Assembly (NCBI RefSeq): GCF_000428725.1
Contig: NZ_AUAM01000007.1
Location: 1 to 64,000 of the forward strand
Source: Psychromonas aquimarina ATCC BAA-1526
GTDB taxonomy: Bacteria; Pseudomonadota; Gammaproteobacteria; Enterobacterales; Psychromonadaceae
Length of the DNA: 64,000 nucleotides
Direction of reading: 5' to 3'
Part shown: one piece after another, positions 46,295 to 54,371 of the stretch
Position numbering within the stretch: the first letter of the stretch is position 1
How the letters are laid out: each line of letters opens with the position of its first letter
Program-made: the position numbers and the translations under genes
Notes under the pieces: generated by a model
What the model saw: the letters and a program-made list of their open reading frames with translations, nothing else
Database searches by the model: none
Told to the model about the DNA's origin: nothing

Positions 46295-47890
46295 TCAGTC
46301 AGTTAAAACAAAAAATTTATTACGCCCGCTCTCTTTGGCCTGGTATAAAGCCCGATCCGCCCGGTTAACAAGATCTACCATTCTGCATTGACCTGTCGGG
46401 CACAATGAGGCCGCGCCAAGGCTGACCGAAACATAATTGGAAACTTTAGAGCTTTTATGTTCGATACGTAATGATTCAATATTTTTCCGGCAGCGCTCCG
46501 CAACCTCGGCAGCATTTTCTGTCTGCGGTAAAATGGCCACAAATTCTTCACCGCCGTAACGAGCGACAAAATCACTAGAACGGCTAAAGGACTTCTGAAG
46601 CATAGCAGCCACTTCAATTAAGCAGAAATCCCCTTCAGGATGCCCGTAACGGTCGTTAAAAAGCTTAAAATAATCAATATCAATCATAATAACTGATAAT
46701 GTTGATTTTTCTCGAACTGCTCTTTTCCATTCTAAGTCAAGGCGCTGATCAAAATAGCGGCGGTTGGCAATTTTAGTTAAGGCATCGGTTCTGGTTAATA
46801 CTTCCAGCTCTTTTTTAGCCGCATTCAGTGCATCGGTACGCTCTGAAACAGTCTGCTCAACCAGCTTGTTGCGCGCGATAAGCGCCAGCGTATAAATTGT
46901 ACTGGATAAAACTAAAATAATACCCAGCAGACTGCTGGTAACAGGTACCATACTGCGCCGCTCACTTATATAATCACTGCTCGGCTGTGCATAAACAGCC
47001 CATTGACGGCCGGAAAAAGTCTCTATACTTTTCTGATATGAAAATGGAGCCTGATAAGATTCTTTAAATTCCTGCTCATAGGAACGCAGTAATAACACTT
47101 CCTGTTTATCACTAATATCCAGCAGCTTAAAATTAATATCAGCGGCATTGGTACGCTGCATTGCCCGCTCAAAGAGTTTTTCAATAATAAAAACCCCGGA
47201 TATAAACCCTTGAAGCTGCTGCTGTCTTTTTTCTATGGTGACAGGAGTCCCTTGATAAATAGGGATAAAAGTTAAAAAGACCGCCTGCGGTGTGTGCACC
47301 AGATTAATCAGGCCGGTTGAAAGTACTTGATCAAAATCTTTAGATTTCTGCAGTGTCTGCATAAGAGCGCGCTGGGATCCCAGATCAAAACCTAATGCTC
47401 TCTCATTTCTGCTTAATGGTTCAATAAAATCTATCGGATAATAAAGCGGCCGCTCACCGGCTGTTGACATCTGGCCCTGCTCTATACGCTCAGTTATTTC
47501 ATAACCGGGAGCTTCAAAGGTTTTGTGTTTTTCATAAACACGGCGGTTTTTATGCTTAACTTTAGGAGTCCATAACAGCGCCTGAATATCAGGGTGACGC
47601 AGTAAAATCTGCTTAGAGATGTTAGAAAACTCAGAAGCACTTACATCCTCAGAGCTTTCGAATAAACCTTTTAGCGCATATAAAACTTCCATATTAATGC
47701 GCATTTCACTTTCCAGCACAGCAACTTTATCTTCAACATCATTTTGAAAATCCATTTCAATAGCCCGCGTTTCTTTTTCATAAAAAAAACAGCCGACAAA
47801 GATCGATAAAGCGATGCCCAGTAGCGAGCATAACAGCAGTAGATTTTTAGAAGAGATATTCATGTTTAAATTAATAATAGCCGCCACCAT
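46295..47890 (-). CDS. Diguanylate cyclase with periplasmic CHASE sensor
   Basis: A 531-aa membrane protein. A first helix near the N-terminus (LLLLCSLLGIALSIFVGCFF), a CHASE-type extracytoplasmic domain (PF03924; MRINMEVLYALKGLFESSED), a second helix (VTSSLLGIILVLSSTIYTLA), then a GGDEF domain. The active-site motif is GGEEF in ARYGGEEFVAILPQ; the inhibitory I-site RSSD stands five residues before, so the enzyme should be product-inhibited. It makes c-di-GMP, promoting sessile life. An alternative start nine codons downstream (MNISSKN) is possible. Confidence 0.92.
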   Translation of the reverse strand: MVAAIINLNMNISSKNLLLLCSLLGIALSIFVGCFFYEKETRAIEMDFQNDVEDKVAVLESEMRINMEVLYALKGLFESSEDVSASEFSNISKQILLRHPDIQALLWTPKVKHKNRRVYEKHKTFEAPGYEITERIEQGQMSTAGERPLYYPIDFIEPLSRNERALGFDLGSQRALMQTLQKSKDFDQVLSTGLINLVHTPQAVFLTFIPIYQGTPVTIEKRQQQLQGFISGVFIIEKLFERAMQRTNAADINFKLLDISDKQEVLLLRSYEQEFKESYQAPFSYQKSIETFSGRQWAVYAQPSSDYISERRSMVPVTSSLLGIILVLSSTIYTLALIARNKLVEQTVSERTDALNAAKKELEVLTRTDALTKIANRRYFDQRLDLEWKRAVREKSTLSVIMIDIDYFKLFNDRYGHPEGDFCLIEVAAMLQKSFSRSSDFVARYGGEEFVAILPQTENAAEVAERCRKNIESLRIEHKSSKVSNYVSVSLGAASLCPTGQCRMVDLVNRADRALYQAKESGRNKFFVLTD

Positions 47891-47931
47891 AACACACTGT
47901 TATATATCAGTTTTGAAGCATAACCCTGTTA

Positions 47932-48200
47932 TATATACCCGTTATCATTCAAGATGCAAAAATCAGCAAGTCGTGAGGTGAACAAATTCTAGGCGTGAAG
48001 GTGAAGATCTAACGGGTTAAATCGAAACTTCACAACAACGAAGATGTTTGCCTCGCGGCTTGCCCTGCGGGTCGCCAGCTCGAAAACCAATACTGCGTTA
48101 CAACATTCGATAAGGGCTAGCCATTGTCATCATGTTGCGTCTTGTATTGGTGTCCGAGCTGGCGACTGATAAATGCATTTTGATTGGTAACGGGTATATA
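47932..48200. repeat. MITE-like element with ~35-bp terminal inverted repeats
   Basis: The left end TATATACCCGTTATCATTCA and the reverse complement of the right end TATATACCCGTTACCAATCA match at roughly 28 of 35 positions, out to ATCAG. Inside, GTCGCCAGCTCG (48071-48082) and CGAGCTGGCGAC (48155-48166) form a second inverted repeat with partial further pairing. No coding frame. The flanking TA suggests a TA target duplication. A solo arm is at 8681. This occupies nearly all of the gap 47891-48220. Confidence 0.75.
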
Positions 48201-48220
48201 TTAACCCAGACAGAGTTCGT

Positions 48221-48781
48221 CTAAAAGACAGATTTAGATGTATCGTAAGCCAGTTCATAATAATGGTTATTGTTAAATTCAAATTCCTGAATCACATCAA
48301 GCTTTAGTTTTTTACTGTGGGCGGCAAAAGATCTAGGGTTAATTTTATTAACAAAGGTGATCAGAACCGGGTAACGTTTTGCCATTTCAATACGGGAAAA
48401 ATCGAAGATTTTTTCTAACAAACCTGAACCGCGGAAGGCTTTATCAATACACACAGGGCCGTACTGATAGGAATTTTTTACGCTTAAGCGGCGCCCCAGA
48501 TAGTTGAGATTAGGCAGGTCTTCGGCCATAAAAACGAACATCGGCCAGATTGACCAGAACTGCCAGGAAGCAGCCATTACATAAGCAGTAACCTGCTCTC
48601 CCTGTTTAGCGATAAATAATCCCTGCTCTTGAGTGATCAGCTCAGTTAACTGCTCTTTAGTGAAGGCCGTAGTAACAAAACCATCTTTTTTATCCTGCTC
48701 ATCTATCGAATCAACCTGATACTTAGCATGTAAAGCTAAAGTTGCTTCGATATCACTAAGCTGTGCTATTTTAAATTCCAT
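48221..48781 (-). CDS. GNAT-family acetyltransferase
   Basis: A 186-aa protein with the GNAT acyl-CoA-binding pattern: central strand QYGPVCIDKAFRGSGLLEKI, where RGSGLL is the Q/RxxGxG/A-like loop, and a C-terminal strand NNNHYYELAYDT. The acceptor is unknown. It is downstream of the GGDEF gene at 48846 on the same strand, but a terminator-like hairpin lies between them. Confidence 0.82.
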   Translation of the reverse strand: MEFKIAQLSDIEATLALHAKYQVDSIDEQDKKDGFVTTAFTKEQLTELITQEQGLFIAKQGEQVTAYVMAASWQFWSIWPMFVFMAEDLPNLNYLGRRLSVKNSYQYGPVCIDKAFRGSGLLEKIFDFSRIEMAKRYPVLITFVNKINPRSFAAHSKKLKLDVIQEFEFNNNHYYELAYDTSKSVF

Positions 48782-48802
48782 TATTCACCTTTCAAAAAAC
48801 AT

Positions 48803-48831
48803 AAAAAATCCCAGCCTTATCGACCGGGATT
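48803..48831 (-). terminator. Terminator after the soluble GGDEF gene
   Basis: On the minus strand AATCCC and GGGATT pair around a 13-nt loop with some extra pairing, followed by TTTTTA. Confidence 0.65.
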
Positions 48832-48845
48832 AATGCTGGAACCTG

Positions 48846-49889
48846 TTATGACAATATAGGTAAAACGCGGTTTCTGCCTAAGCGTTTTGCTTCATATAAA
48901 TAGTCATCCGCCCGAGCGATAAAACTAGTTAATGATTCATCTTTCTGGAACTCTACCACACCAAAAGAGGCGGTAATACTGTTGATGGTTTTTGCTGTAC
49001 GCTTATCTTTCAGGCTTAATTTTTCAAATGATTTACGTATCGTTTCTGCAAAATGGCGGGCGACTCTTAAATTACTTTTCGGTAATAAAATAACAAACTC
49101 CTCCCCGCCAAAACGGTAGGCACTGGCACCGTCGCGCATACTGTCATTTAATTTTCGTCCAACCGCTTTCAATACCTGATCACCAAGCAGATGGCCCCAG
49201 TTATCATTAAACAGTTTAAAATGATCTATATCTGTCAGGATCATACACAATCCATGACTTTCTTCCTGTAAAAATGCTGACAGCTCCGTATCAAAAGCAT
49301 GGCGGTTTAACAAACCGGTTAAAGAATCATATAATGCCTGTTTCTGACTTTTCTGCAGCTCCGCTTTTAATGAAGCAATTTCCCCTTTAGCACTGCTTAA
49401 ACTTTTACTGAAGAACTGTGTGGAACGATGCATATCTTTAGAGTCTGCTTCGAGTTTTTTAAGCAGCACCACTACCTCGTCAATCGACCAGCCTTCATCT
49501 TCAACCCGGTTAATATCCGTAAATGTTTTATCAAACGCCTGCTGAAATTTACTGGTATCACTATGAGTATCAGTTAATGACTTATCTAACTGCAGCAGCA
49601 TATTCTCGACACTCTGACGCAGTTCCCAGGTGCTCGACTCTGTTTTATCTGAAACAAACTCACGATACAGAGATTCAGCCTGAACCGGCGGGCAGACATC
49701 ATGACCTTCCATTAAATTTTCTAATTTAACATTCAATTCAGGAATATCATTAGACACGTAGGTATACCAGAGTGCGTAATTCAAAGGTGTTGTCGGAACC
49801 TGGTACTTCATCATTAATGGTACAGCTTTTTTGAGAATAGCCGCTGATTTGACCATCAAATCGTTACTCATAATTATTATCCTGCTCAC
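48846..49889 (-). CDS. Cytoplasmic diguanylate cyclase
   Basis: A 347-aa soluble protein: helical N-terminal region with coiled-coil (AILKKAVPLMMKYQVPTTPL, then LKAELQKSQKQALYDSLTGL) and a C-terminal GGDEF domain with active-site GGEEF (YRFGGEEFVILLPKS). The I-site position reads RDGA instead of RxxD, so product inhibition may be lost, unlike the other cyclase nearby. It makes c-di-GMP; the N-terminal input signal is unknown. The gene stands alone. The 49890-50181 gap contains only AT-rich DNA and the start region of the next gene. Confidence 0.9.
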   Translation of the reverse strand: MSRIIIMSNDLMVKSAAILKKAVPLMMKYQVPTTPLNYALWYTYVSNDIPELNVKLENLMEGHDVCPPVQAESLYREFVSDKTESSTWELRQSVENMLLQLDKSLTDTHSDTSKFQQAFDKTFTDINRVEDEGWSIDEVVVLLKKLEADSKDMHRSTQFFSKSLSSAKGEIASLKAELQKSQKQALYDSLTGLLNRHAFDTELSAFLQEESHGLCMILTDIDHFKLFNDNWGHLLGDQVLKAVGRKLNDSMRDGASAYRFGGEEFVILLPKSNLRVARHFAETIRKSFEKLSLKDKRTAKTINSITASFGVVEFQKDESLTSFIARADDYLYEAKRLGRNRVLPILS

Positions 49890-50181
49890 TAATATACTTT
49901 AATGTATTTTCTTATTGCTGAAGCATGCTATAAGCAGACCTGCAACTCAATTTTTTTTCTTTATAATCTGATACAAATCATTATATACCCAAACGGTCCG
50001 CAAATTACCGTCCCCTCTGACAGTCTGACTAGAGATGTAAAAAAAGTGAATAATTAAACGCCCTACGCATTTACATAAGACAGCAAAGCAAGTACCCTTG
50101 CGCCTTTCGTTTAAAGGCTGCTTTAATACGCTTTTTATTAACGATCCCATTTTAAAAAATACGTTTTCAAGGTGAAACAAA

Positions 50182-51561
50182 GTGACGGCAGAAGTGACAG
50201 AAAAAGTAACGACAAAAAAATCACATAATCTAGCAACAATACTGACTTTTATTATTCCTTCATTAATTGGTCTTTTATTATTTATGACACCTATCAGTTA
50301 TCAGGGTGCCATTACCATTCCTATCGCAATCGTATCAAAAGGCCTGCAGAGTTTTCTTGGCGGCTCAATAACAGCAGTTGTCACCATTATTGTAGTATTC
50401 ACCGCACTGATGACGGTAATGCATAAGCTGTTTAAAATAAAACTGATTCAACAGAGTGAATTTTTCAGTACATTATTTGATATCTCACCAATGTGGTTTG
50501 TGATCCGTCTTTTAGGTGCTGTCTTTATTCTGCTGACTTTTTTCGGCTTGGGACCTGAAGCGATTCAATCAGCAAATACCGGCGCATTAGTATTAAACGA
50601 TCTGCTGCCGGTACTGCTTTGTGTGTTTATTTTTGCCGGTATGTTACTGCCGCTGCTGTTAAACTTCGGTCTGCTTGAGCTGTTCGGCACCCTGCTGACT
50701 AAAATAATGCGCCCTGTTTTTAACCTGCCCGGCCGCAGCGCAATTGACTGTATGGCTTCCTGGTTAGGTGACGGCAGTGTTGGTATTTTAATGACCAGCA
50801 AACAGTATGAAGCACATTATTATACACAGCGTGAAGCAGCGGTTATCGGTACGACTTTCTCAGCAGTTTCAATCACCTTCTCGTTAGTAGTTATTTCTCA
50901 GGTACAGTTAGAGCATCTGTTTCTACCTTTTTACCTGGCAGTTTGTTTAGCAGGTATAGCGGCGGCGGTTATTGTGCCTAAACTACCGCCTCTATGCTGG
51001 AAAAAGGACTGCTACATGGACGGGTCTGAAAAACATCCGGATCATGAATTAACACCGGAAGGACACAATGTATTTTCATGGGGTCTTGAGCAGGCGTTAC
51101 TTACTGCTGAAAAATCATCTGGATTTAAACATACCGTTAAAGACGGCCTGAAAAATGTCATTGATATGGTCTTTGGTGTTATTCCCGTGGTGATGGCAAT
51201 CGGTACTCTTGCATTAATTGTTGCCGAATACACGCCGGTTTTTGAATACTTAGGTTTACCTTTTATTCCGCTGCTGGAGTGGCTGCAGATACCGGAAGCA
51301 GCTGAAGCCTCAAAAACCATTGTTGTTGGTTTTGCCGATATGTTTATCCCTTCTATTCTGGCTGCTTCAATTGAGTCTGATATGACACGCTTTATTATTG
51401 CAGCTATGTCAGTAACACAGCTGATTTATATGAGTGAAGTCGGTGCACTGTTATTAGGCAGTAAAATCCCGGTAAATATCCTCGAACTGTTCGTTGTATT
51501 TATTTTACGTACCTTAGTGACTCTGCCGGTAATTACCGGTGTTGCACATCTGATTTTTTAA
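50182..51561 (+). CDS. YjiH-type nucleoside-recognition membrane protein
   Basis: A 459-aa polytopic membrane protein starting with GTG. It contains the 'nucleoside recognition' Gate domain pattern (PF07670): NLPGRSAIDCMASWLGDGSV in the first half and IIAAMSVTQLIYMSEVGALL in the second. E. coli YjiH is shorter and paired with YjiG; here the corresponding parts form one longer chain. Transport is assumed; substrate unknown. It is followed within 18 nt by the MarC-type gene and probably co-transcribed. Confidence 0.82.
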   Translation: MTAEVTEKVTTKKSHNLATILTFIIPSLIGLLLFMTPISYQGAITIPIAIVSKGLQSFLGGSITAVVTIIVVFTALMTVMHKLFKIKLIQQSEFFSTLFDISPMWFVIRLLGAVFILLTFFGLGPEAIQSANTGALVLNDLLPVLLCVFIFAGMLLPLLLNFGLLELFGTLLTKIMRPVFNLPGRSAIDCMASWLGDGSVGILMTSKQYEAHYYTQREAAVIGTTFSAVSITFSLVVISQVQLEHLFLPFYLAVCLAGIAAAVIVPKLPPLCWKKDCYMDGSEKHPDHELTPEGHNVFSWGLEQALLTAEKSSGFKHTVKDGLKNVIDMVFGVIPVVMAIGTLALIVAEYTPVFEYLGLPFIPLLEWLQIPEAAEASKTIVVGFADMFIPSILAASIESDMTRFIIAAMSVTQLIYMSEVGALLLGSKIPVNILELFVVFILRTLVTLPVITGVAHLIF

Positions 51562-51579
51562 CTGAATTAAGGAACTACA

Positions 51580-52176
51580 ATGGATATCGCGGTTTACTTA
51601 CATGCTTTAACGGCACTGTTTGTTATTATCGACCCGATCGGCGCGGCACTGATTTTTAATTCGTTAACCGGCGGCAGCGACAGCAAACACCGTAATATTA
51701 TGGCGGTAAAAGCCGTTTTAATCAGCGGTGTATCATTGATTTTATTTGGTAATTACGGCGAAGCTCTGTTTTCTCATTTGGGCATTAATATTAACTCGCT
51801 GCGTATATCCGGCGGCTTGTTACTCTTTTATACCGCCTTTAATATGATCACTAAAGAAGCAGAGTTTACCTCAAAGGGAGAACAGCAGGATATTTCAGTT
51901 TTTCCGATGTCAATTCCCCTGCTCTCCGGCCCGGGGACGCTGACACTGGCGATTCTTCTGTTTTCGCACACCTCGGAAACAAGCGGTACGATTGCTGTTT
52001 CTATGGCAATAATATCAACACTGGGATTAACTCTGCTGCTGATGCTTGCTTCTAAATACCTGAAGAAAGTTATCGGCCGAACTGGTGATGAAATATTAAG
52101 ACGTTTCTTAGGGGTGATCCTGGCTGCGCTGGCAATTCAATTTATTTACGACGGTATTAAGAATTTCGCCCTGTAA
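51580..52176 (+). CDS. MarC-family membrane protein
   Basis: A 198-aa protein with about six membrane helices: ALTALFVIIDPIGAALIFNS (the conserved first motif of MarC/YhgN), LRISGGLLLFYTAFNMI, PLLSGPGTLTLAILLF and the basic end RRFLGVILAALAIQFIYDGI. Function in E. coli is not clear despite the historical link to multiple antibiotic resistance. Second gene of the pair with the YjiH-type gene. Confidence 0.9.
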   Translation: MDIAVYLHALTALFVIIDPIGAALIFNSLTGGSDSKHRNIMAVKAVLISGVSLILFGNYGEALFSHLGININSLRISGGLLLFYTAFNMITKEAEFTSKGEQQDISVFPMSIPLLSGPGTLTLAILLFSHTSETSGTIAVSMAIISTLGLTLLLMLASKYLKKVIGRTGDEILRRFLGVILAALAIQFIYDGIKNFAL

Positions 52177-52200
52177 TAGTTTGAATACTCATCCGCTAAT

Positions 52201-52226
52201 AAAAGGGCTTTTATGCCCTTTTATTT
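52201..52226. terminator. Bidirectional terminator between convergent genes
   Basis: AAAAGGGC and GCCCTTTT form an 8-bp stem with a 6-nt loop; A-run and T-run flank it, so it can end transcripts from both the MarC and the SDR gene. Confidence 0.9.
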
Positions 52227-52242
52227 TATCTGCAGTTTAGCC

Positions 52243-53010
52243 TTATTTCTGAATCAGATATGCGATTTTTCGGGCAAAAATTCTCGGAGCAAACTGCGCG
52301 GCTAATGCCCCGATTTTATTAATTAAACCGGGAATAACCACCGCTTTATTTAAGTTAGCAAGTGCATAACTTACTACCGGCTGCTTGTCCATTACGCGCA
52401 TTTTATAAACCTGTGAATCAGACATATCTGCGGCCTGCGCAAATTCTGTTTTAACGGCGCCCGGGCATAATGTACTAACCCGGATCCCCTGCCCTTTCAG
52501 CTCTTCATGCAGTGCTTCACTAAAGGATAAAACAAAAGCTTTACTGGCATAATAAACCGCCAGATTAGGCCCGGCCTGAAAAGCAGCCGTTGATGCGACA
52601 TTAATAATAAAACTGTTTTTCTGTCTTCTAAGCAGCGGAATACAGAGGTGGGTTAACGAAACTAATGCACTGATATTCACCTGCAGTATATGCATCTGCC
52701 TGCTTAACTCACTATCTGCAAATGAACCTCTCTGCCCCAACCCGGCATTATTAACCAGGCCGACTATACTGAGTGATTCTTTATCAATATAATCACTCAC
52801 TGCTTGAGCACCGCCCGCTTCACTTAAATCCGCACTGAAACAGCGCACTGCTAAATCAGGGTATAAATCTTTAATTTTTTTCTGAACCCGCTCTAATCTA
52901 TCTTGACGCCTTGCGACTAATAACAGTGGAAAACCCTGTTGCGCAAGCTGATATGCAAACTCTTCACCAAGTCCGGCACTGGCACCGGTAATTAATACAT
53001 ACTCTTTCAT
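52243..53010 (-). CDS. Short-chain dehydrogenase/reductase
   Basis: A 255-aa classical SDR: NAD(P)-binding TGASAGLGEEFA, NNAGLGQRG, catalytic Ser in INVASTAAF and YxxxK in YYASKAFV. Substrate unknown. The ATG at 53010 follows AAGGTGA at proper spacing; an in-frame GTG six bases earlier gives MNMKE but is poorly placed. It lies about 20 nt behind dinB and is probably co-transcribed with it. Confidence 0.9.
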   Translation of the reverse strand: MKEYVLITGASAGLGEEFAYQLAQQGFPLLLVARRQDRLERVQKKIKDLYPDLAVRCFSADLSEAGGAQAVSDYIDKESLSIVGLVNNAGLGQRGSFADSELSRQMHILQVNISALVSLTHLCIPLLRRQKNSFIINVASTAAFQAGPNLAVYYASKAFVLSFSEALHEELKGQGIRVSTLCPGAVKTEFAQAADMSDSQVYKMRVMDKQPVVSYALANLNKAVVIPGLINKIGALAAQFAPRIFARKIAYLIQK

Positions 53011-53030
53011 ATTCACCTTAACTGAAAATA

Positions 53031-54119
53031 TTAATCTAAAAGACTAAGCTGAACCGCCGATTGATTATCACTGACACGCTTCTCTAATCCGACTGAAATA
53101 CCCAGCAGGCGGATCGTTTTATCCGGGGTCTGCTCTAACAGATGATGCAGTAATATTTTAAATAAAGATAAGGATAATTCAGCCGATTTCCGCTCTGCAC
53201 TTTTTACCGTAAAGTCGCCGAATTTAACCTTCACGCCGACTTTAGTTATCACTTTTTCTTTTAATACTTTTTGTAAACGGCGGTTAAGTTCATCATAAAA
53301 AGCATCTAAATGCAGCAGACAGGCAGACTCATCTAACAGATCTTTTTCAAAAGTACGTTCAACCGCTAATGATTTCCGCTCACGATTAGGTTCAACCATC
53401 CGGTTATCAATACCGCGGCTGAAATTAAGCAGCGCACCGCCTAATTTACCAAACTCTAACAGCAGCTTTTCACTGTCATAAAGCTGCACATCACCGCAGC
53501 TGAACAGCCCTTTTAACGCCAGTTTCTGCTGCGCAACTTTCCCCACCCCGGGAATCTTTTTAAGCGCCAGCGTTTTTACAAATTCAGCCACTTTATCAGG
53601 CGGGATAACACATTGACCATTGGGTTTATTTTCATCGGATGCAATTTTTGCCAGAAACTTGCAGGGCGCAATCCCCGCTGAAGCAGTTAAATTGAGCTCT
53701 TCAAAAATAGCGCGGCGGATATCCTGAGCAATATAAGTAGCAGAGCCTTTAAACAGAGTACATTCTGTCACATCTAAAAATGCTTCATCTAAAGACAGAG
53801 GCTCAACCAGATCTGTATAGCGGAAAAATATCTCTTTTATTTTTTTCGACACTTCCACATAAACCTGCATCCGCCCGGGAATAATCAGCAGATCCGGGCA
53901 TAAAGCTTTAGCTTTAAAGCTGGGCATCGCCGAGCGTATGCCGAACTCCCGCGCTTTATAATTACAGGTTGAAAGCACTCCGCGGCGCTCACTATGACCG
54001 CCTATTGCAAGCGCTATATCCCGGTATTGCGGATTATCACGCATCTCTACAGCCGCATAAAAACAATCCATATCAATATGAATGATTTTTCGTTGTGTGG
54101 AAGAAACTGCATTTGTCAC
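53031..54119 (-). CDS. dinB: DNA polymerase IV
   Basis: A 362-aa Y-family translesion polymerase. Catalytic carboxylates are in IHIDMDCFYAAVEM and PLSLDEAFLDVT; the helix-hairpin-helix (KKIPGVGKVAQQKLALKGLF) and little-finger domain follow. It copies damaged DNA. The frame opens at a GTG at 54128, but a second GTG at 54119 has AGGTG at the right distance, so I choose it. A LexA-type box lies directly upstream. Confidence 0.94.
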   Translation of the reverse strand: MTNAVSSTQRKIIHIDMDCFYAAVEMRDNPQYRDIALAIGGHSERRGVLSTCNYKAREFGIRSAMPSFKAKALCPDLLIIPGRMQVYVEVSKKIKEIFFRYTDLVEPLSLDEAFLDVTECTLFKGSATYIAQDIRRAIFEELNLTASAGIAPCKFLAKIASDENKPNGQCVIPPDKVAEFVKTLALKKIPGVGKVAQQKLALKGLFSCGDVQLYDSEKLLLEFGKLGGALLNFSRGIDNRMVEPNRERKSLAVERTFEKDLLDESACLLHLDAFYDELNRRLQKVLKEKVITKVGVKVKFGDFTVKSAERKSAELSLSLFKILLHHLLEQTPDKTIRLLGISVGLEKRVSDNQSAVQLSLLD

Positions 54120-54128
54120 AATGAACAC

Positions 54129-54144
54129 CTGTTTTTTTAGACAG
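54129..54144 (-). promoter_or_regulatory. LexA (SOS) box of dinB
   Basis: CTGT-N8-ACAG (CTGTTTTTTTAGACAG) exactly matches the gammaproteobacterial LexA core, 10 nt before the chosen start. It implies SOS control of dinB and the SDR gene behind it. Confidence 0.8.
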
Positions 54145-54213
54145 TCCTTATTTTGTGCTGTTTTAAATAAATAGCAAGCATAAATTTATTTTCAATTTAT
54201 TTTCTAATCGCCT

Positions 54214-54244
54214 TTGACCCTGCCCTAAGGGTAAAGGTTATGCT
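54214..54244 (+). promoter_or_regulatory. CueR-type (MerR family) promoter of copA
   Basis: TTGACC at 54214-54219 and TATGCT at 54239-54244 are separated by 19 bp, the long spacer typical of MerR-regulated promoters; the spacer carries a dyad (ACCCTGCCCTAAGGGTAAAGGT is nearly palindromic; core CCCTAAGGG). This matches known CueR operators upstream of copA. The activator is encoded directly downstream of copA. Confidence 0.85.
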
Positions 54245-54246
54245 AA

Positions 54247-54371
54247 TGTTATCTGAGCTTAGTTATAGTTAAGAAATTAACATGTCCGTTGTTATCTGAG
54301 CTTAGTTAAGAAATTAACACGTCTAATGTTATCTGAGCTGAGCTTAGTTATAGTTAAGGAATTAACATGTC
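54247..54371 (+). repeat. Triplicated leader of copA including the start codon
   Basis: The segment TGTTATCTGAGCTTAGTTAT... ending AATTAACATGTC occurs at 54247-54286, 54290-54323 (6 bases shorter, ATG changed to ACG) and 54327-54371 (5 bases longer). The ATG in the third copy is the copA start; the ATG in the first begins a 5-codon frame (M-S-V-V-I-stop). Confidence 0.85.

Noticed and set aside
49947-50180. 77-codon minus-strand frame before the YjiH-type gene
   Set aside because: Occupies the promoter region of the divergent gene, no ribosome site and no family features.
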